Source: G963662905 sp965230045
GTDB taxonomy: Bacteria > Bacteroidota > Bacteroidia > Bacteroidales > WRLA01
Length of the DNA stretch: 64,000 bases
Assembly (NCBI GenBank): GCA_965230045.1
Contig: OZ245940.1
Location: 930,001 to 994,000, forward strand
Reading direction: 5' to 3'
Position 1 is the first letter of the stretch; each line of letters starts with the position of its first letter. A program made the translations under genes and the position numbers. This document shows positions 32,494-41,863 of the stretch, piece after piece. The notes under the pieces were generated by a model. The model made no database searches. It was not told where the DNA came from and saw only the letters and a list, made by a program, of their open reading frames with translations.

Positions 32494-35400
32494 TTATTTG
32501 CTTTCCGTTTTCCGGATATTTTTTGCAAAAATGGTTTTCACGATCCAGGATGCATGATACATGCTCGGCACAATAACCAGCGTGAGGAAAGTAGCAAACG
32601 ACAGTCCGAAAATAATGGTCCAGGAAATCGGTCCCCAGAAAACTGCGTTATCACCTCCAAAATAAATTTGAGGGTGAAAATCCGTTAAAGCAGTAATCAG
32701 GTTGATGTTTAAGCCCACTGCAAGGGGGATTAAGCCCATAATTGTTGTAATTGCCGTAAGAAGTACAGGGCGCAACCTGGTTTTGCCGGCCTGTACAACG
32801 CAGTCAAGCGCTTCATCAGCGGGCAGAAGGGATTTTTCATCCATGCCCAATTCCTTGCGGCGGCGAGATTTAAGTAGATCAATATAATCGATAAGGACAA
32901 TAGCATTATTCACAACCACGCCAGCCAAAGAAACAATTCCAATGCCGGTCATTACCACAACAAATTCCATTTGAAATGTTGCCAGCCCGCCAAAAACACC
33001 AATAGTACTGAATAGTACACTTGCCAGGATGATGGCTGGTTTTACAACCGAATTAAATTGGGTTACCAAAATGATCGTTATCAGTGAAACTGCGATAAGC
33101 AAGGCCCTGATCAGGAATGCCATGGATTCTTCCTGCTCTTCTTGTTCGCCGGTAAAATCAATACGATATCCGTCGGGCATTTCAAAAAACTGCATCACAT
33201 CTTTGATGTTGTTGTTGACCTCTGTGGCATTGTAACCTTCAATTACATTGGAATAAACCGTAATGACCCGGTCCATGTCTTTGCGTTTTACACTGTTGTA
33301 AGTTGTTCCGTAACTAATATCCGCAACAGCAGAGATCGGTATTTGATGGATTTTTCCTGTGGCAGCATCGCGGAAAGTAATTTTTTGGTTCATCAAAGCC
33401 GGAACATCATAACGGTATTGATCCTGCATCCTGAGTTGAATAGGGAATTCATCTTCGCCAACTTTATAGTCCGAAACTTCTTTCCCGAAAAGCGCGGTAC
33501 GGATTGTTGATGCTATTTGCCCTGTAGATAGCCCAAAGCGCCGGGCTTTGTCGCGGTCGATGTGCATAATCATTTCAGGCTTGCTGAGGCTCATGTCCAC
33601 TTTCAATCCTTCAATACCGGCAATGGAAGAGTTTTCGATATAGGCTTTAACGCTGTCGGCAAGGAAAATCAAGTCATCAAATTCCTTCCCGCTGATTTCG
33701 ATATTAATGGGTTTTCCGGTAGGAGGCCCTTCGGAGTTTTTCTCAACTGAAAGCTGAACGCCTGGATATTTGCCAATCAAACCATCACTCAGATCCTTCA
33801 AAATATGAGTTGTGTTGATGTCTTTGCGCAATTCATAATCAAGAAAGCTGACGGTAATCAATCCTTTGTGCGGTGTTTCATCAAAGCTAAAAAAGTCATT
33901 TTCACCTTTGGCGCCGGTTCCAACAGTTGTAAGTACCGATTTCACAATTTCTGCCCGCTTTCCAATAATCCGGCTTACATCCTCTTCCATTACATGCATC
34001 AGCGAATCAGATTTGTCCAAATCAGTTCCTATAGGCAATTCGGCAAGGATATTGATGAATTTGGGATCCGAATCCGGGAAAAACAACACTTTCGGGCTGC
34101 TGGAAAAATAAAAAATGATGGTAACAAAAAGCAAGAATGTTGTGGCCCCGATAGCCATGAACGGTTTTTTGCCGGAGAGCACATAGGAGAGCACTTTAAT
34201 ATAAAAGCCTTCGAGCCAAACAAGGAATCTGTCCTGAAACCACCTTGCTGCCCGTGAGAGGAAGAAGTAATTCATTATACCAATGACCGAAAACAGGGCA
34301 AATAAATTTCCCATGGCATTGGATCCCATAAAGAAGGACAAGACAGAGAATGTAGCCAAAATGCCGATTAATATCCATGTTGGCCTGGCTTTTGGCAAGG
34401 GTGTTTGTTCTCCCTGTTTTATAAACGATGATGAAATTACCGGAATAATGACCAAGGCAACAAACAGGCTTGATGATAATACAATTATGAGGGTTATGGG
34501 CAGAAATTTCATAAATTCCCCAATAATGCTATCCCAGAATATTAGTGGGAAAAAGGCTGCCAGCGTCGTTGCCGTAGAAGAAATAATCGGCATTGCGATC
34601 TCGCCCACAGCCTGCTTCGCAGCTTCAAAACGGCTGTAACCCTGGTCGAGGAAGCGATAGATGTTTTCCACTACAACAATGGCATTGTCCACGAGCATCC
34701 CCAAAGCGAGGATCAACCCAAAGAGGATGATCATATTGATTGTTGTGCCCATTAGGCTGAAAACCACAAAACTAACAAACATACTTGTTGGGATGGCCAA
34801 ACCTACAAAGAGGGAGTTGCGCGCACCGAGAAAAAAGAAAAGCACGACAATCACGAAAATTACACCCATGATGATGGAGTTTTCCAGATTGCTCAATTGT
34901 TTGCGCACTACATCAGACTGATCGTTGGTAATATCAATGGTCAGGTCTTTGGGCAATTGGCCATAGCGCTGTGCTTCTTCAAGTACCTGAAAAATTTTAT
35001 CGGTTGTTTCGAGCAGGTTTTCACCTCCTTTTTTTACAACCTGAAGGCTTACAACCGCATGCTTGTCTAATCTGGCGTAGTTGTTCGGGTCTTCAAAACC
35101 ATCTTCAATTGTAGCGACATCACGCAGATAGACAATATTTCCGTTTTCGCTTTTAACGATGATATCCTCGATTTCGGAGGCATCTTCAAACTCGCCAAGT
35201 ATACGCACCGACCGCCGTGTATTGTTCATGCGGAGCTCACCTCCGGCAATGGACATGTTTTCGTACGCAATGGCATTTTCTATATCGCCAAAAGATAAAT
35301 TGCGCGCTTCCATTTCGTAGGGGTCCACATGAACTTTCACTTCACGGTCGTTTACGCCGGTAATCTCTACTTTGGAAACTTCTGTGATACCTTCCATCTC

Positions 35401-35916
35401 GTCTTCAAGATATTCGGCATATTTTTTCAGCTCAACGATACTGTATTCGCCCGACAGGTTGATGTTGATAATTGGAAATTCCGTAAAATCAATATCATCC
35501 ACAATGGGGTCATCGAGCAAATCGTTGGGCAATTCGCTTTTGGCTTTATCAACGGCATCTTTTACATCCTGCAAAGCTTTATTGATGTCGGTATCCATAT
35601 TGAACTCGCAAAGGATTACTGAAACATCCTGTGCCGAAGTTGATGTCATTTCATTGATACCTCGAATGCTTTCGATTTCTTTTTCAAGTGGCCGCGTTAC
35701 CAGGTTTTCCATGTCGATGGGCGCATTGCCCGGATATACGGTTTGCACAACTACTGTCGGCATAAACACCTCCGGGAAAAGTTCCTTTGGCAAATTGAGG
35801 TATGAGAAATAGCCAAATGCCATTAACATAACCCCCATCAGGTAAACTGTATTTTTGTTTTTAAGAGCCCAGGTCGTTATTTTAAACTCCCGGACAATTT
35901 TCTTTTCCTGTTCCAT
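32494..35916 (-). CDS. RND efflux pump, inner-membrane permease
   Basis: A 1140-aa AcrB/HAE-type transporter with 12 transmembrane helices and two large periplasmic loops. Seen: the N-terminal NLPKELFPEVFMPTVVVQTVYPGNAP, TM4 LALGMLVDNAIVVVENI, and TM10 region VVNNAIVLIDYIDLL. AcrB has an Asp-Asp pair in TM4 and a Lys in TM10 for proton relay; here the positions read Asp-Asn and Asn, a pattern that occurs in other RND subgroups. The extra length lies in a segment around 540-600 between halves. Third structural gene of an operon with adaptor and TolC, so it exports drugs, bile-like detergents or metabolites using the proton or sodium gradient; the substrate is unknown. Confidence 0.95.
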   Translation of the reverse strand: MEQEKKIVREFKITTWALKNKNTVYLMGVMLMAFGYFSYLNLPKELFPEVFMPTVVVQTVYPGNAPIDMENLVTRPLEKEIESIRGINEMTSTSAQDVSVILCEFNMDTDINKALQDVKDAVDKAKSELPNDLLDDPIVDDIDFTEFPIININLSGEYSIVELKKYAEYLEDEMEGITEVSKVEITGVNDREVKVHVDPYEMEARNLSFGDIENAIAYENMSIAGGELRMNNTRRSVRILGEFEDASEIEDIIVKSENGNIVYLRDVATIEDGFEDPNNYARLDKHAVVSLQVVKKGGENLLETTDKIFQVLEEAQRYGQLPKDLTIDITNDQSDVVRKQLSNLENSIIMGVIFVIVVLFFFLGARNSLFVGLAIPTSMFVSFVVFSLMGTTINMIILFGLILALGMLVDNAIVVVENIYRFLDQGYSRFEAAKQAVGEIAMPIISSTATTLAAFFPLIFWDSIIGEFMKFLPITLIIVLSSSLFVALVIIPVISSSFIKQGEQTPLPKARPTWILIGILATFSVLSFFMGSNAMGNLFALFSVIGIMNYFFLSRAARWFQDRFLVWLEGFYIKVLSYVLSGKKPFMAIGATTFLLFVTIIFYFSSSPKVLFFPDSDPKFINILAELPIGTDLDKSDSLMHVMEEDVSRIIGKRAEIVKSVLTTVGTGAKGENDFFSFDETPHKGLITVSFLDYELRKDINTTHILKDLSDGLIGKYPGVQLSVEKNSEGPPTGKPINIEISGKEFDDLIFLADSVKAYIENSSIAGIEGLKVDMSLSKPEMIMHIDRDKARRFGLSTGQIASTIRTALFGKEVSDYKVGEDEFPIQLRMQDQYRYDVPALMNQKITFRDAATGKIHQIPISAVADISYGTTYNSVKRKDMDRVITVYSNVIEGYNATEVNNNIKDVMQFFEMPDGYRIDFTGEQEEQEESMAFLIRALLIAVSLITIILVTQFNSVVKPAIILASVLFSTIGVFGGLATFQMEFVVVMTGIGIVSLAGVVVNNAIVLIDYIDLLKSRRRKELGMDEKSLLPADEALDCVVQAGKTRLRPVLLTAITTIMGLIPLAVGLNINLITALTDFHPQIYFGGDNAVFWGPISWTIIFGLSFATFLTLVIVPSMYHASWIVKTIFAKNIRKTESK

Positions 35917-35934
35917 GAAATTTGTCTTAATTGA

Positions 35935-37065
35935 TTATTCATCAACTTTTACGCGTACTCCGTCTGTTACGATCTGATAACCTTCTGTAACCAGCTCGTC
36001 ATCAGGGTTTAATCCCTTGGTTATCATTGTAAGGTCATTGTAAGAACGACCTGAAGTTATGTAATGTTTGGCTGCAAACTGGCCGTTTTTTGTCCGTTCA
36101 ACAATATATATAAATTCACCTTTCAGGTCTTTTCGGATGAGGATGGATGGGACCACTAGCGCATTTTCGGTGATGAAATCCCGTACCTTTATAATTGCCA
36201 GCATATTGGGCTTTAGTTTTTCATTGGGATTATCAGTCCGTAATTGCATAGTAAAGGTCCTGTTTTGCGGATTGATGACTTCGCCCAGACGAAAAATCGG
36301 CAACACCATTTTCAAATCCGGATAAGCAGGGAAGCTGACATCAACCATGTCATTGGTTTTAATTGCGCCAAGGAAAGTTTCTGAGAGGTCTGCATTAATA
36401 AACACTTCGCTAAGGTTTACCAGCTGCATCAATTGGACGCCCGGTATGGCCAGTTCGCCGGTTTTTACAAAAATTTCATCAATAATACCGTCAAAAGGAC
36501 TGGTTATTAATGCCATATCCAGTTGACTGCGTAGTGTGGCAAGTTTGCTTTCCAAAGATTCGACATTGTTTTTGGCCTGAAGGTATTCAATTTCCGATCC
36601 GATTTCTTTGTCCCAAAGTGCTTTTTGTTTTTTGAAAATTGTTTGGGCTAGTTCCAGTGCCGTTTCAACTTCTTTAATTGAGTTTTCAACGATAGAAGTA
36701 TTCAGGCGGATGAGTTCTTGTCCTTTTTTCACTCTTTGTCCTTCTTTAACATAAATCTGCTTAACCTGCCCATTGATTTCCGGGCTGATATAGGCTGCTT
36801 CAACCGCTTCTACGTATCCGCTGGCCTCAAAAAAGTGCTCAAAAGTAGTTGGCTTCAGGGGCTGGGTGCGTACCAAAATTCCTTGCTCGCGATGGTCTTC
36901 TTCGGCCAGTTGGCTTTCAAGCAAACGGATTTTTTCCTGAAGGGTTTTTAATTCGGCTTTGCTGCTGGCAAGTTCTGCTGTTTTGTCGGTGGTATCTTTA
37001 GCTTTTTGCTGGCAGGCAAAGCCCATAAATGCAATTGCCAGTATTATTAGAATATTCTTTTTCAT
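35935..37065 (-). CDS. RND efflux periplasmic adaptor (MFP) lipoprotein
   Basis: A 376-aa membrane-fusion protein. A lipoprotein signal has lipobox MGFAC with Cys18. A short coiled coil (SKAELKTLQEKIRLLESQL) follows, then half-lipoyl domain EAAYISPEINGQVKQIYVKE, an alpha hairpin at about 115-180, the second lipoyl half ALITSPFDGIIDEIFVKTGE, a beta-barrel domain and a C-terminal membrane-proximal domain. It links the inner-membrane pump to TolC. It lies 18 bp before the pump and 27 bp after the tolC-type gene on the minus strand. Confidence 0.94.
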   Translation of the reverse strand: MKKNILIILAIAFMGFACQQKAKDTTDKTAELASSKAELKTLQEKIRLLESQLAEEDHREQGILVRTQPLKPTTFEHFFEASGYVEAVEAAYISPEINGQVKQIYVKEGQRVKKGQELIRLNTSIVENSIKEVETALELAQTIFKKQKALWDKEIGSEIEYLQAKNNVESLESKLATLRSQLDMALITSPFDGIIDEIFVKTGELAIPGVQLMQLVNLSEVFINADLSETFLGAIKTNDMVDVSFPAYPDLKMVLPIFRLGEVINPQNRTFTMQLRTDNPNEKLKPNMLAIIKVRDFITENALVVPSILIRKDLKGEFIYIVERTKNGQFAAKHYITSGRSYNDLTMITKGLNPDDELVTEGYQIVTDGVRVKVDE

Positions 37066-37092
37066 TTTTTTTGTTTTTATGTGTTTTGCTAT

Positions 37093-38439
37093 CTACAGTT
37101 TGTTAATCAGTTTATCGTAATCAATTTTGTAACGGAGCAGCGTAAAAATGCTGGAGAAATAATCAATCTGGCTGGTTAGTTTTTGGTTCTGTACCTGAGT
37201 CAGTTCCAGGCTGCTGGCCATACCATTTTTGTATTTCTCTTCCACCCGTTCATAAATTGTGTTTGATAATTCGAGGTTTTCTTTTTTGCTCAGGTAGGTT
37301 GCAAAAGAAGTTTTCAGGTCTGATTTTGCCTGAGAAACCTGAAGGTCAAGCCCGCGTTGCAAATCGTTGAGGTTATTGATGGCCTGATCGTATGCAAATC
37401 GTTTTTGCTTCATTTTGGCATAGCGCAGCCCGCTACTGAAAATTGGCAGTGAAGCGGTTATCCCAAAAATATTGGGATTGGAAAAGTCAAAATCGGGTTT
37501 GTTTACTTTTTCCTGATGCTGATAGAAAGCCGAAATAGTAGGCAGGTATTCCGTTTTGGATAATTGCCAATCAAGTTTGCTCAACTTTTGCTGGGTTTCC
37601 ATGATTTGATAATTGAGGTTTTGGCTAATATCAAACTGCAAGCCGGCCAGTTCCTGCACATTAACCTGATCTACGAATGACTCAATGTCTTGAGTTAAGG
37701 CAATTTCTGTTTCAAACGGAATGCCCAATTGATATTTTAGCATTTTGTAGGCCAGTTCCAGGCTTCGCTCGCTTTCGGTTTTTGCATTGCGCACATTAAT
37801 TATATTGACCCTAAGCTGGTCCACATCAGTTTTGGAAGTGAACCCTTGTTGGTTCATTGCTTCGGTTTCGGCCAGCAATTGTTCCATTGTTCCCAGGTTT
37901 TTACTCAGGATGTCCGCATTTTGTTCGGCAATCAGAATCATATAGTAGGATTCTGCAATCATTGCTTTTACTTCCTGCTCCGAAAGCTGAAGCTGCTGGC
38001 TGGTGATTTTAGCGTACACCCTTGAAGCCCTAAGACCGATGATGTAGGGGCCAGAGAAAATCAACTGGCTGACGCTCAGGTCAACAGTGGTGTTTTCCAA
38101 TACGCCAAGAGGTACTTCCGAAATCGTTCCATCGGGATTTGGAAATTGGGCAACAGGCACCTTAAAAATATTGGTGTACTGAGCCGATAGATCAACCTGG
38201 GGCAAGCCGCTTGCTGTGGATTCCCATATCCGTTTTTTCGCGATTTCGGTATCCAGGCGGGCGTTGACCACTTTGGTGTTCTGTTCCAAACCCAGTGTAT
38301 AGACCTGTTCCATGTTCAACTCCAAAGTGTTTTGGCTTTCCTGGGCATATAGAATCCTGCCCTGCATCAGCATTGCAACAGCAAGCAGGCAATAAATGGC
38401 CCGAGCCCTAAATTTGGTAATTTTTAATTCTTTCTTCAT
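37093..38439 (-). CDS. TolC-family outer-membrane efflux protein
   Basis: A 448-aa outer-membrane channel protein. The signal peptide begins MKKELKITKFRARAIYCLLA and is cleaved after LYA. Two internally similar halves of long heptad-like helices are separated by beta strands (for example LPQVDLSAQYTNIF and LPTISAFYQHQEK), as in all TolC-type proteins. Its start overlaps the 3' end of the TetR gene by 32 bp; this start is needed for the signal peptide, so regulator and channel are translationally coupled. Forms the exit duct for the RND pump. Confidence 0.94.
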   Translation of the reverse strand: MKKELKITKFRARAIYCLLAVAMLMQGRILYAQESQNTLELNMEQVYTLGLEQNTKVVNARLDTEIAKKRIWESTASGLPQVDLSAQYTNIFKVPVAQFPNPDGTISEVPLGVLENTTVDLSVSQLIFSGPYIIGLRASRVYAKITSQQLQLSEQEVKAMIAESYYMILIAEQNADILSKNLGTMEQLLAETEAMNQQGFTSKTDVDQLRVNIINVRNAKTESERSLELAYKMLKYQLGIPFETEIALTQDIESFVDQVNVQELAGLQFDISQNLNYQIMETQQKLSKLDWQLSKTEYLPTISAFYQHQEKVNKPDFDFSNPNIFGITASLPIFSSGLRYAKMKQKRFAYDQAINNLNDLQRGLDLQVSQAKSDLKTSFATYLSKKENLELSNTIYERVEEKYKNGMASSLELTQVQNQKLTSQIDYFSSIFTLLRYKIDYDKLINKL

Positions 38440-39031
38440 AATAGTTTAATCCGTTTTCATTTACGATACCACGGATAAGGTTATCGAACATGGTATCAAA
38501 TACATACGAAAAAGAGAATTCTTTTGATTGGAGAAAATCAGAGCGGTGCATTATTTCCAATTGTTCCAGGTAAATCGCGGCTGTTACGTCGATATTTACA
38601 TCAGAGCGGTAAATCTCTTGCCGGATACCGGCCTTCAAATTGGAAGTAATATACTCATAAACAGCATCTTTTTTGTTTTGAATAAGTTCTTCAAGCAGTT
38701 CCGGATAGTATTTTTTCAGGTCAAAAACCATTGCCGGGTTAAAGCTTTTGATTTGCTCACTGACAAGTTTACTCGCCATGAGCAAGGCTTCAATCGCATT
38801 CAAATCCGGTGACATCAATTTTCTAAACTCAATGTCATTTCTTTGAGCCTGTAGCGAAAGTACTTTCCTGATCAGGTCTTCCTTATTCTGAACATATTGA
38901 TACAATGTTTTCTTGCTGATTTTCATGCTCCGGGCCAGATCGTCCATCGACAAGCTCCGGATTCCAAATTCAATAAATCTGTCTAAGCTGCCACTTAAAA
39001 TTTCCAGATATTTTCCGTCAAACTCCTCCAT
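38408..39031 (-). CDS. TetR-family regulator (copy 1, next to tolC gene)
   Basis: A 207-aa TetR-type repressor. The helix-turn-helix is at about 18-50 (GIRSLSMDDLARSMKISKKT, LYQYVQNKEDLIRKVL). The C-terminal ligand domain carries MFDNLIRGIVNENGLNYYEE, almost the same as in the next gene (MFENFIRGIATSEGLAYFEE). The start is set at MEEFDGKYLEIL; the frame extends to 39136 but that part lies inside the upstream TetR gene. It ends inside the tolC-type gene (32-bp overlap). It very likely controls its own efflux operon; the ligand is unknown. Confidence 0.88.
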   Translation of the reverse strand: MEEFDGKYLEILSGSLDRFIEFGIRSLSMDDLARSMKISKKTLYQYVQNKEDLIRKVLSLQAQRNDIEFRKLMSPDLNAIEALLMASKLVSEQIKSFNPAMVFDLKKYYPELLEELIQNKKDAVYEYITSNLKAGIRQEIYRSDVNIDVTAAIYLEQLEIMHRSDFLQSKEFSFSYVFDTMFDNLIRGIVNENGLNYYEERIKNYQI

Positions 39032-39044
39032 GATCCTCTCTTTG

Positions 39045-39671
39045 TTACCGGCTCTTAATAAAGCGTGAATTTTTTTTCTGCTCTTCAAAATAAGCCAGTC
39101 CTTCAGAGGTAGCAATACCTCGAATAAAATTTTCAAACATCACATCGAACAATACTTCGAACGAAAATTTCTGAGGTGAAAACAATTCCGGGTTGTGGAT
39201 GTCGAGCAGGCGGCTGATGTACAGGCGGGCTACCAGTTCCTGGCTTAAATCATCGCGGTACATTCCCTGCCGGATCCCTTTATCAAGATTGATCTTGATT
39301 TTGTCGAAAATAAATTCTATCCTTTTTTCTACATGTTCATTATATATTGAAGGGAAATATTTGTTGAGGTCGTAGGTTACTGAAGGGCTTACATCGTCAA
39401 AATTACGGCAAATCTCCCGGCTTACAACAAATAATATTTCGATCGCATTAACGCCATCAAAGTCATATTTTTCAAAAATACGGTTGAACGCAGAGCGTTC
39501 ATAGTCCAATAAATGCTGAACCATGTCCGATTTGTTTTCGAAATGTGTGTAAAAATCTTCCCGGCTGATATTGATTCTTTCACATAAAGTGTTGATATTC
39601 ATGCTTTTTATACTGTACTTCTCTGATAATGGCCTGATTTTTTCTATAATCTCTTCTTTTCTTATATTCAT
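39045..39671 (-). CDS. TetR-family regulator (copy 2, first gene of efflux operon)
   Basis: A 208-aa TetR-type protein with an HTH at about 16-48 (YSIKSMNINTLCERINISRE, DFYTHFENKSDMVQHLL) and a ligand domain clearly homologous to copy 1 along its whole length (GIRQGMYRDDLSQELVARLY versus GIRQEIYRSDVNIDVTAAIY). The pair therefore arose by tandem duplication and then diverged strongly. It ends 13 bp before copy 1. A good TTTG-N18-TAATTTTG promoter lies 20 bp upstream of its ATG. Confidence 0.88.
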   Translation of the reverse strand: MNIRKEEIIEKIRPLSEKYSIKSMNINTLCERINISREDFYTHFENKSDMVQHLLDYERSAFNRIFEKYDFDGVNAIEILFVVSREICRNFDDVSPSVTYDLNKYFPSIYNEHVEKRIEFIFDKIKINLDKGIRQGMYRDDLSQELVARLYISRLLDIHNPELFSPQKFSFEVLFDVMFENFIRGIATSEGLAYFEEQKKNSRFIKSR

Positions 39672-39690
39672 GCTATTTATTTTTAGTGCG

Positions 39691-39720
39691 CAAAATTATG
39701 AAAAAACATTTCAAAGCAAA
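39691..39720 (-). promoter_or_regulatory. Promoter of the tetR-tetR-tolC-mfp-rnd operon
   Basis: Minus strand TTTG (plus 39717-39720), 18 bp, TAATTTTG (plus 39691-39698), then the ATG 20 bp further. A close match to the Bacteroidota consensus. Confidence 0.7.
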
Positions 39721-39787
39721 AACGTTTCCTTGTTAAGTTTAGTTCATCTGGCCAAAATGTTTATAAGCTGTTAAAATTGTTCCGGAT

Positions 39788-39819
39788 ATTGCACTCCCTA
39801 CGTTTTCTTGCTATCTTTG
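39788..39819 (+). promoter_or_regulatory. Promoter of the lipoprotein gene at 39850
   Basis: ATTG at 39788-39791 and TATCTTTG at 39812-39819 are 20 bp apart, with the ATG 31 bp downstream. The -7 box is a perfect TAnnTTTG. Confidence 0.65.
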
Positions 39820-39849
39820 TACTTCATAAAAATTTAAAACAGTATAAGC

Positions 39850-40410
39850 ATGAAAAAATTTATTTTTCCCATCGGTATGCTCTTTTTGGGATTGACACTC
39901 TTCCTGTCATCCTGCGAAGAAGCTGTAAAAGACCTTGCAAGGTTTGAAGTCAATTATGACCTGCCCACAGTAAGTTTTGACCTTGATTCATTAAATTTTA
40001 AATCAAATGAAGTAGTATTGGCGCAACAATCCATTAATGCTAATATTGATAGCATACTGGAAGCCAATAATGTTTCCGGTGGAACCCTGGAAAACGCTCA
40101 GTTTACAAAAGTAACCGTGACGATTACCAGTCCGGAATCTGCTACTTTCGATTTTATTGAAAATATGCGCGTCAGCGTTGCGCTTTCTGCTGATTTCAGC
40201 GATGAAGTTCAAGTAGCCGAAACCGGAACCATTGAAGAAGGAAGCAATTCGGTTGATTTTATTTTCGATAATATGGACATGAGCCCTTACATGTCAGCCA
40301 GTATGTTCCATGCCCGTTTATATGGTGAATTGAACGGTCCTGTTCCTTTTGGAATTGTTGGGATGCAATGGCTTTCCTCAGTTGTAGTGACTATTCAGCC
40401 ATTAGATTAG
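39850..40410 (+). CDS. Lipoprotein of unknown function
   Basis: A 186-aa exported lipoprotein. The signal peptide begins MKKFIFPIGMLFLGLTLFLS and the lipobox LSSC precedes EE. The mature part is beta-rich with alternating hydrophobic residues (VTVTITSPESATFDFIENMR, VSVALSADFSDEVQVAET, WLSSVVVTIQPLD) and could be a small beta-sandwich; I do not recognise it. It is a single-gene unit with its own promoter and a strong terminator, divergent from the efflux operon. Confidence 0.75.
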   Translation: MKKFIFPIGMLFLGLTLFLSSCEEAVKDLARFEVNYDLPTVSFDLDSLNFKSNEVVLAQQSINANIDSILEANNVSGGTLENAQFTKVTVTITSPESATFDFIENMRVSVALSADFSDEVQVAETGTIEEGSNSVDFIFDNMDMSPYMSASMFHARLYGELNGPVPFGIVGMQWLSSVVVTIQPLD

Positions 40411-40435
40411 CACTGTTTTACGAAGAAATATGATT

Positions 40436-40460
40436 ATGCCGGCCTCTGCCGGCATTTTTT
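40436..40460 (+). terminator. Terminator of the lipoprotein gene
   Basis: ATGCCGGC, loop CTCT, GCCGGCAT, then a run of eight T. Perfect 8-bp GC-rich stem 26 bp past the stop. Confidence 0.9.
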
Positions 40461-40572
40461 TTGTCGTGATGTCAAGCGCTTTATGTGCTCACATTCAATT
40501 TGTTAATATCTTCTTAATGTATTGTTAAGATTTTAACAATAAGCCACATCTACATATGTAGAGAATTATATG

Positions 40573-40580
40573 TATCTTTG
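40573..40580 (+). promoter_or_regulatory. -7 box of the TsoY-like gene
   Basis: TATCTTTG matches TAnnTTTG and lies 28 bp before the chosen ATG at 40608. No TTTG is seen at the -33 position. Confidence 0.5.
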
Positions 40581-40607
40581 CCGCCGATTAACCAAAAAAT
40601 ATTCATT

Positions 40608-41795
40608 ATGACGAAAAATTTAGGAGGAAAGTACAATCCACTTTATTTCTTAGCTGCCCTGGGATCGGGCGGATTGGCAGTTTCTTTTTTCATTTACATG
40701 CAATTTATGATCCCGCATAACAAAACACCCATGGTTACCTTTAACCACATTTGGGACACTTTCAACAGCGGGGAATGGTTTGTAAAAACCGGAATTGCCT
40801 TGGCTATTGCCGGTCTGATTGTTTTTGCAATATTGCATATTCGCTTGCTTTTCTGGAACTTGGCCGAATACAGCAACTTCAAGAAAACGCCAACTTTTCA
40901 AAGTATGAAGGATTCGCCTGCGGCCATTTCTTTTATGGCCATTCCGCTCACGCTTTCCATGACTTTGAATGTGCTTCTGGTATTGGGTGCAGTATTTATC
41001 CCAGATCTTTGGAGTGTTATTGAATACCTCTTTCCTTTGGCCTTACTGGGTTTTGCAGCCGTTGGGATTTATGCGCTTAGGATCTTCGGTACATACATGA
41101 TCAACCTTTTTGCCCACGGCGATCCGAATTTTGTGAACACCAATAACCTAAGCAATATGCTGTCGATTTTTACTTTCGCAATGATTGCTGTAGGTTTTGC
41201 TGCACCCGGTGCAATGAGCCACAATGTTCAGGTAAATTCTATTGGCATTTTTATGGGCTTGTTTTTCCTGGCACTGTCGATTGTACTGGCTCTGGTTAAG
41301 TTTACACTGGGTTTCCGATCTATTATCGAGAAAGGTATTGCCGTTGAAGGCAGTCCGTCCCTGTGGATTGTGATTCCTTTCCTTACGCTGATTGGCATCA
41401 CGGGCATTCGCTTGCTCTTTGGGCTCGATCACCATTATAACGACAAAGTGTCTGACGCTTCGCTCTTTGTTTTAACGGGATCGATCCTGGCGCTTCAACT
41501 CCTGAATGGCGCTATGGGCTATGGCGTTATGAAAAAGGTGGGCTATTTTGATCAATACGTTAGTGGCCCCAAAAGCAGTGCAGGTAGTTTATCTTTGATC
41601 TGCCCCGGTGTAGCCCTGGTGGTTTTCGGAATGTTTTTTATTCATTTTGGTGTTGTGCGAAACGGCATCATGGATAAATTTTCCATTGCATATTTCCTGC
41701 TATTGCTGCCTTTTGTACTGGTGCACCTGAAAACGATCTCCGTTTTTATTAAGCTTAATAAAAAGCTTATCTTCAGACCTGCAGAGGTTCAATAA
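40608..41795 (+). CDS. TsoY-like polytopic membrane protein
   Basis: A 395-aa integral membrane protein with about ten helices, resembling the TsoY family and, more distantly, TDT/SLAC1-type anion transporters. Family-like segments: GGKYNPLYFLAALGSGGLAV at the N-terminus, ISFMAIPLTLSMTLNVLLVL, and SLICPGVALVVFGMFFIHFG. From memory some TsoY members are selenoproteins; this frame has no in-frame UGA, and a cysteine stands in LICPG. The start at MTKNLGGKYNPL fits the family and the -7 box; the frame from 40578 adds ten residues with no support. Substrate unknown, possibly a sulfur or oxyanion species. Single gene with terminator. Confidence 0.7.
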   Translation: MTKNLGGKYNPLYFLAALGSGGLAVSFFIYMQFMIPHNKTPMVTFNHIWDTFNSGEWFVKTGIALAIAGLIVFAILHIRLLFWNLAEYSNFKKTPTFQSMKDSPAAISFMAIPLTLSMTLNVLLVLGAVFIPDLWSVIEYLFPLALLGFAAVGIYALRIFGTYMINLFAHGDPNFVNTNNLSNMLSIFTFAMIAVGFAAPGAMSHNVQVNSIGIFMGLFFLALSIVLALVKFTLGFRSIIEKGIAVEGSPSLWIVIPFLTLIGITGIRLLFGLDHHYNDKVSDASLFVLTGSILALQLLNGAMGYGVMKKVGYFDQYVSGPKSSAGSLSLICPGVALVVFGMFFIHFGVVRNGIMDKFSIAYFLLLLPFVLVHLKTISVFIKLNKKLIFRPAEVQ

Positions 41796-41811
41796 GTGAA
41801 ACACAGAAACA

Positions 41812-41842
41812 AAAAGCGGCATCATTACGGTGCCGCTTTTTT
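41812..41842. terminator. Bidirectional terminator between TsoY-like gene and leuS
   Basis: AAAAAGCGGCA and TGCCGCTTTTT pair perfectly around a 9-nt loop, with A and T runs on both sides. It lies between convergent genes. Confidence 0.9.
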
Positions 41843-41863
41843 TTATTTCAAAAAATCAGTGTG

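Noticed and set aside
40608..41795. Selenoprotein form of the TsoY-like gene
   Set aside because: The frame has no internal TGA. A cysteine codon is present at the candidate LICPG position.
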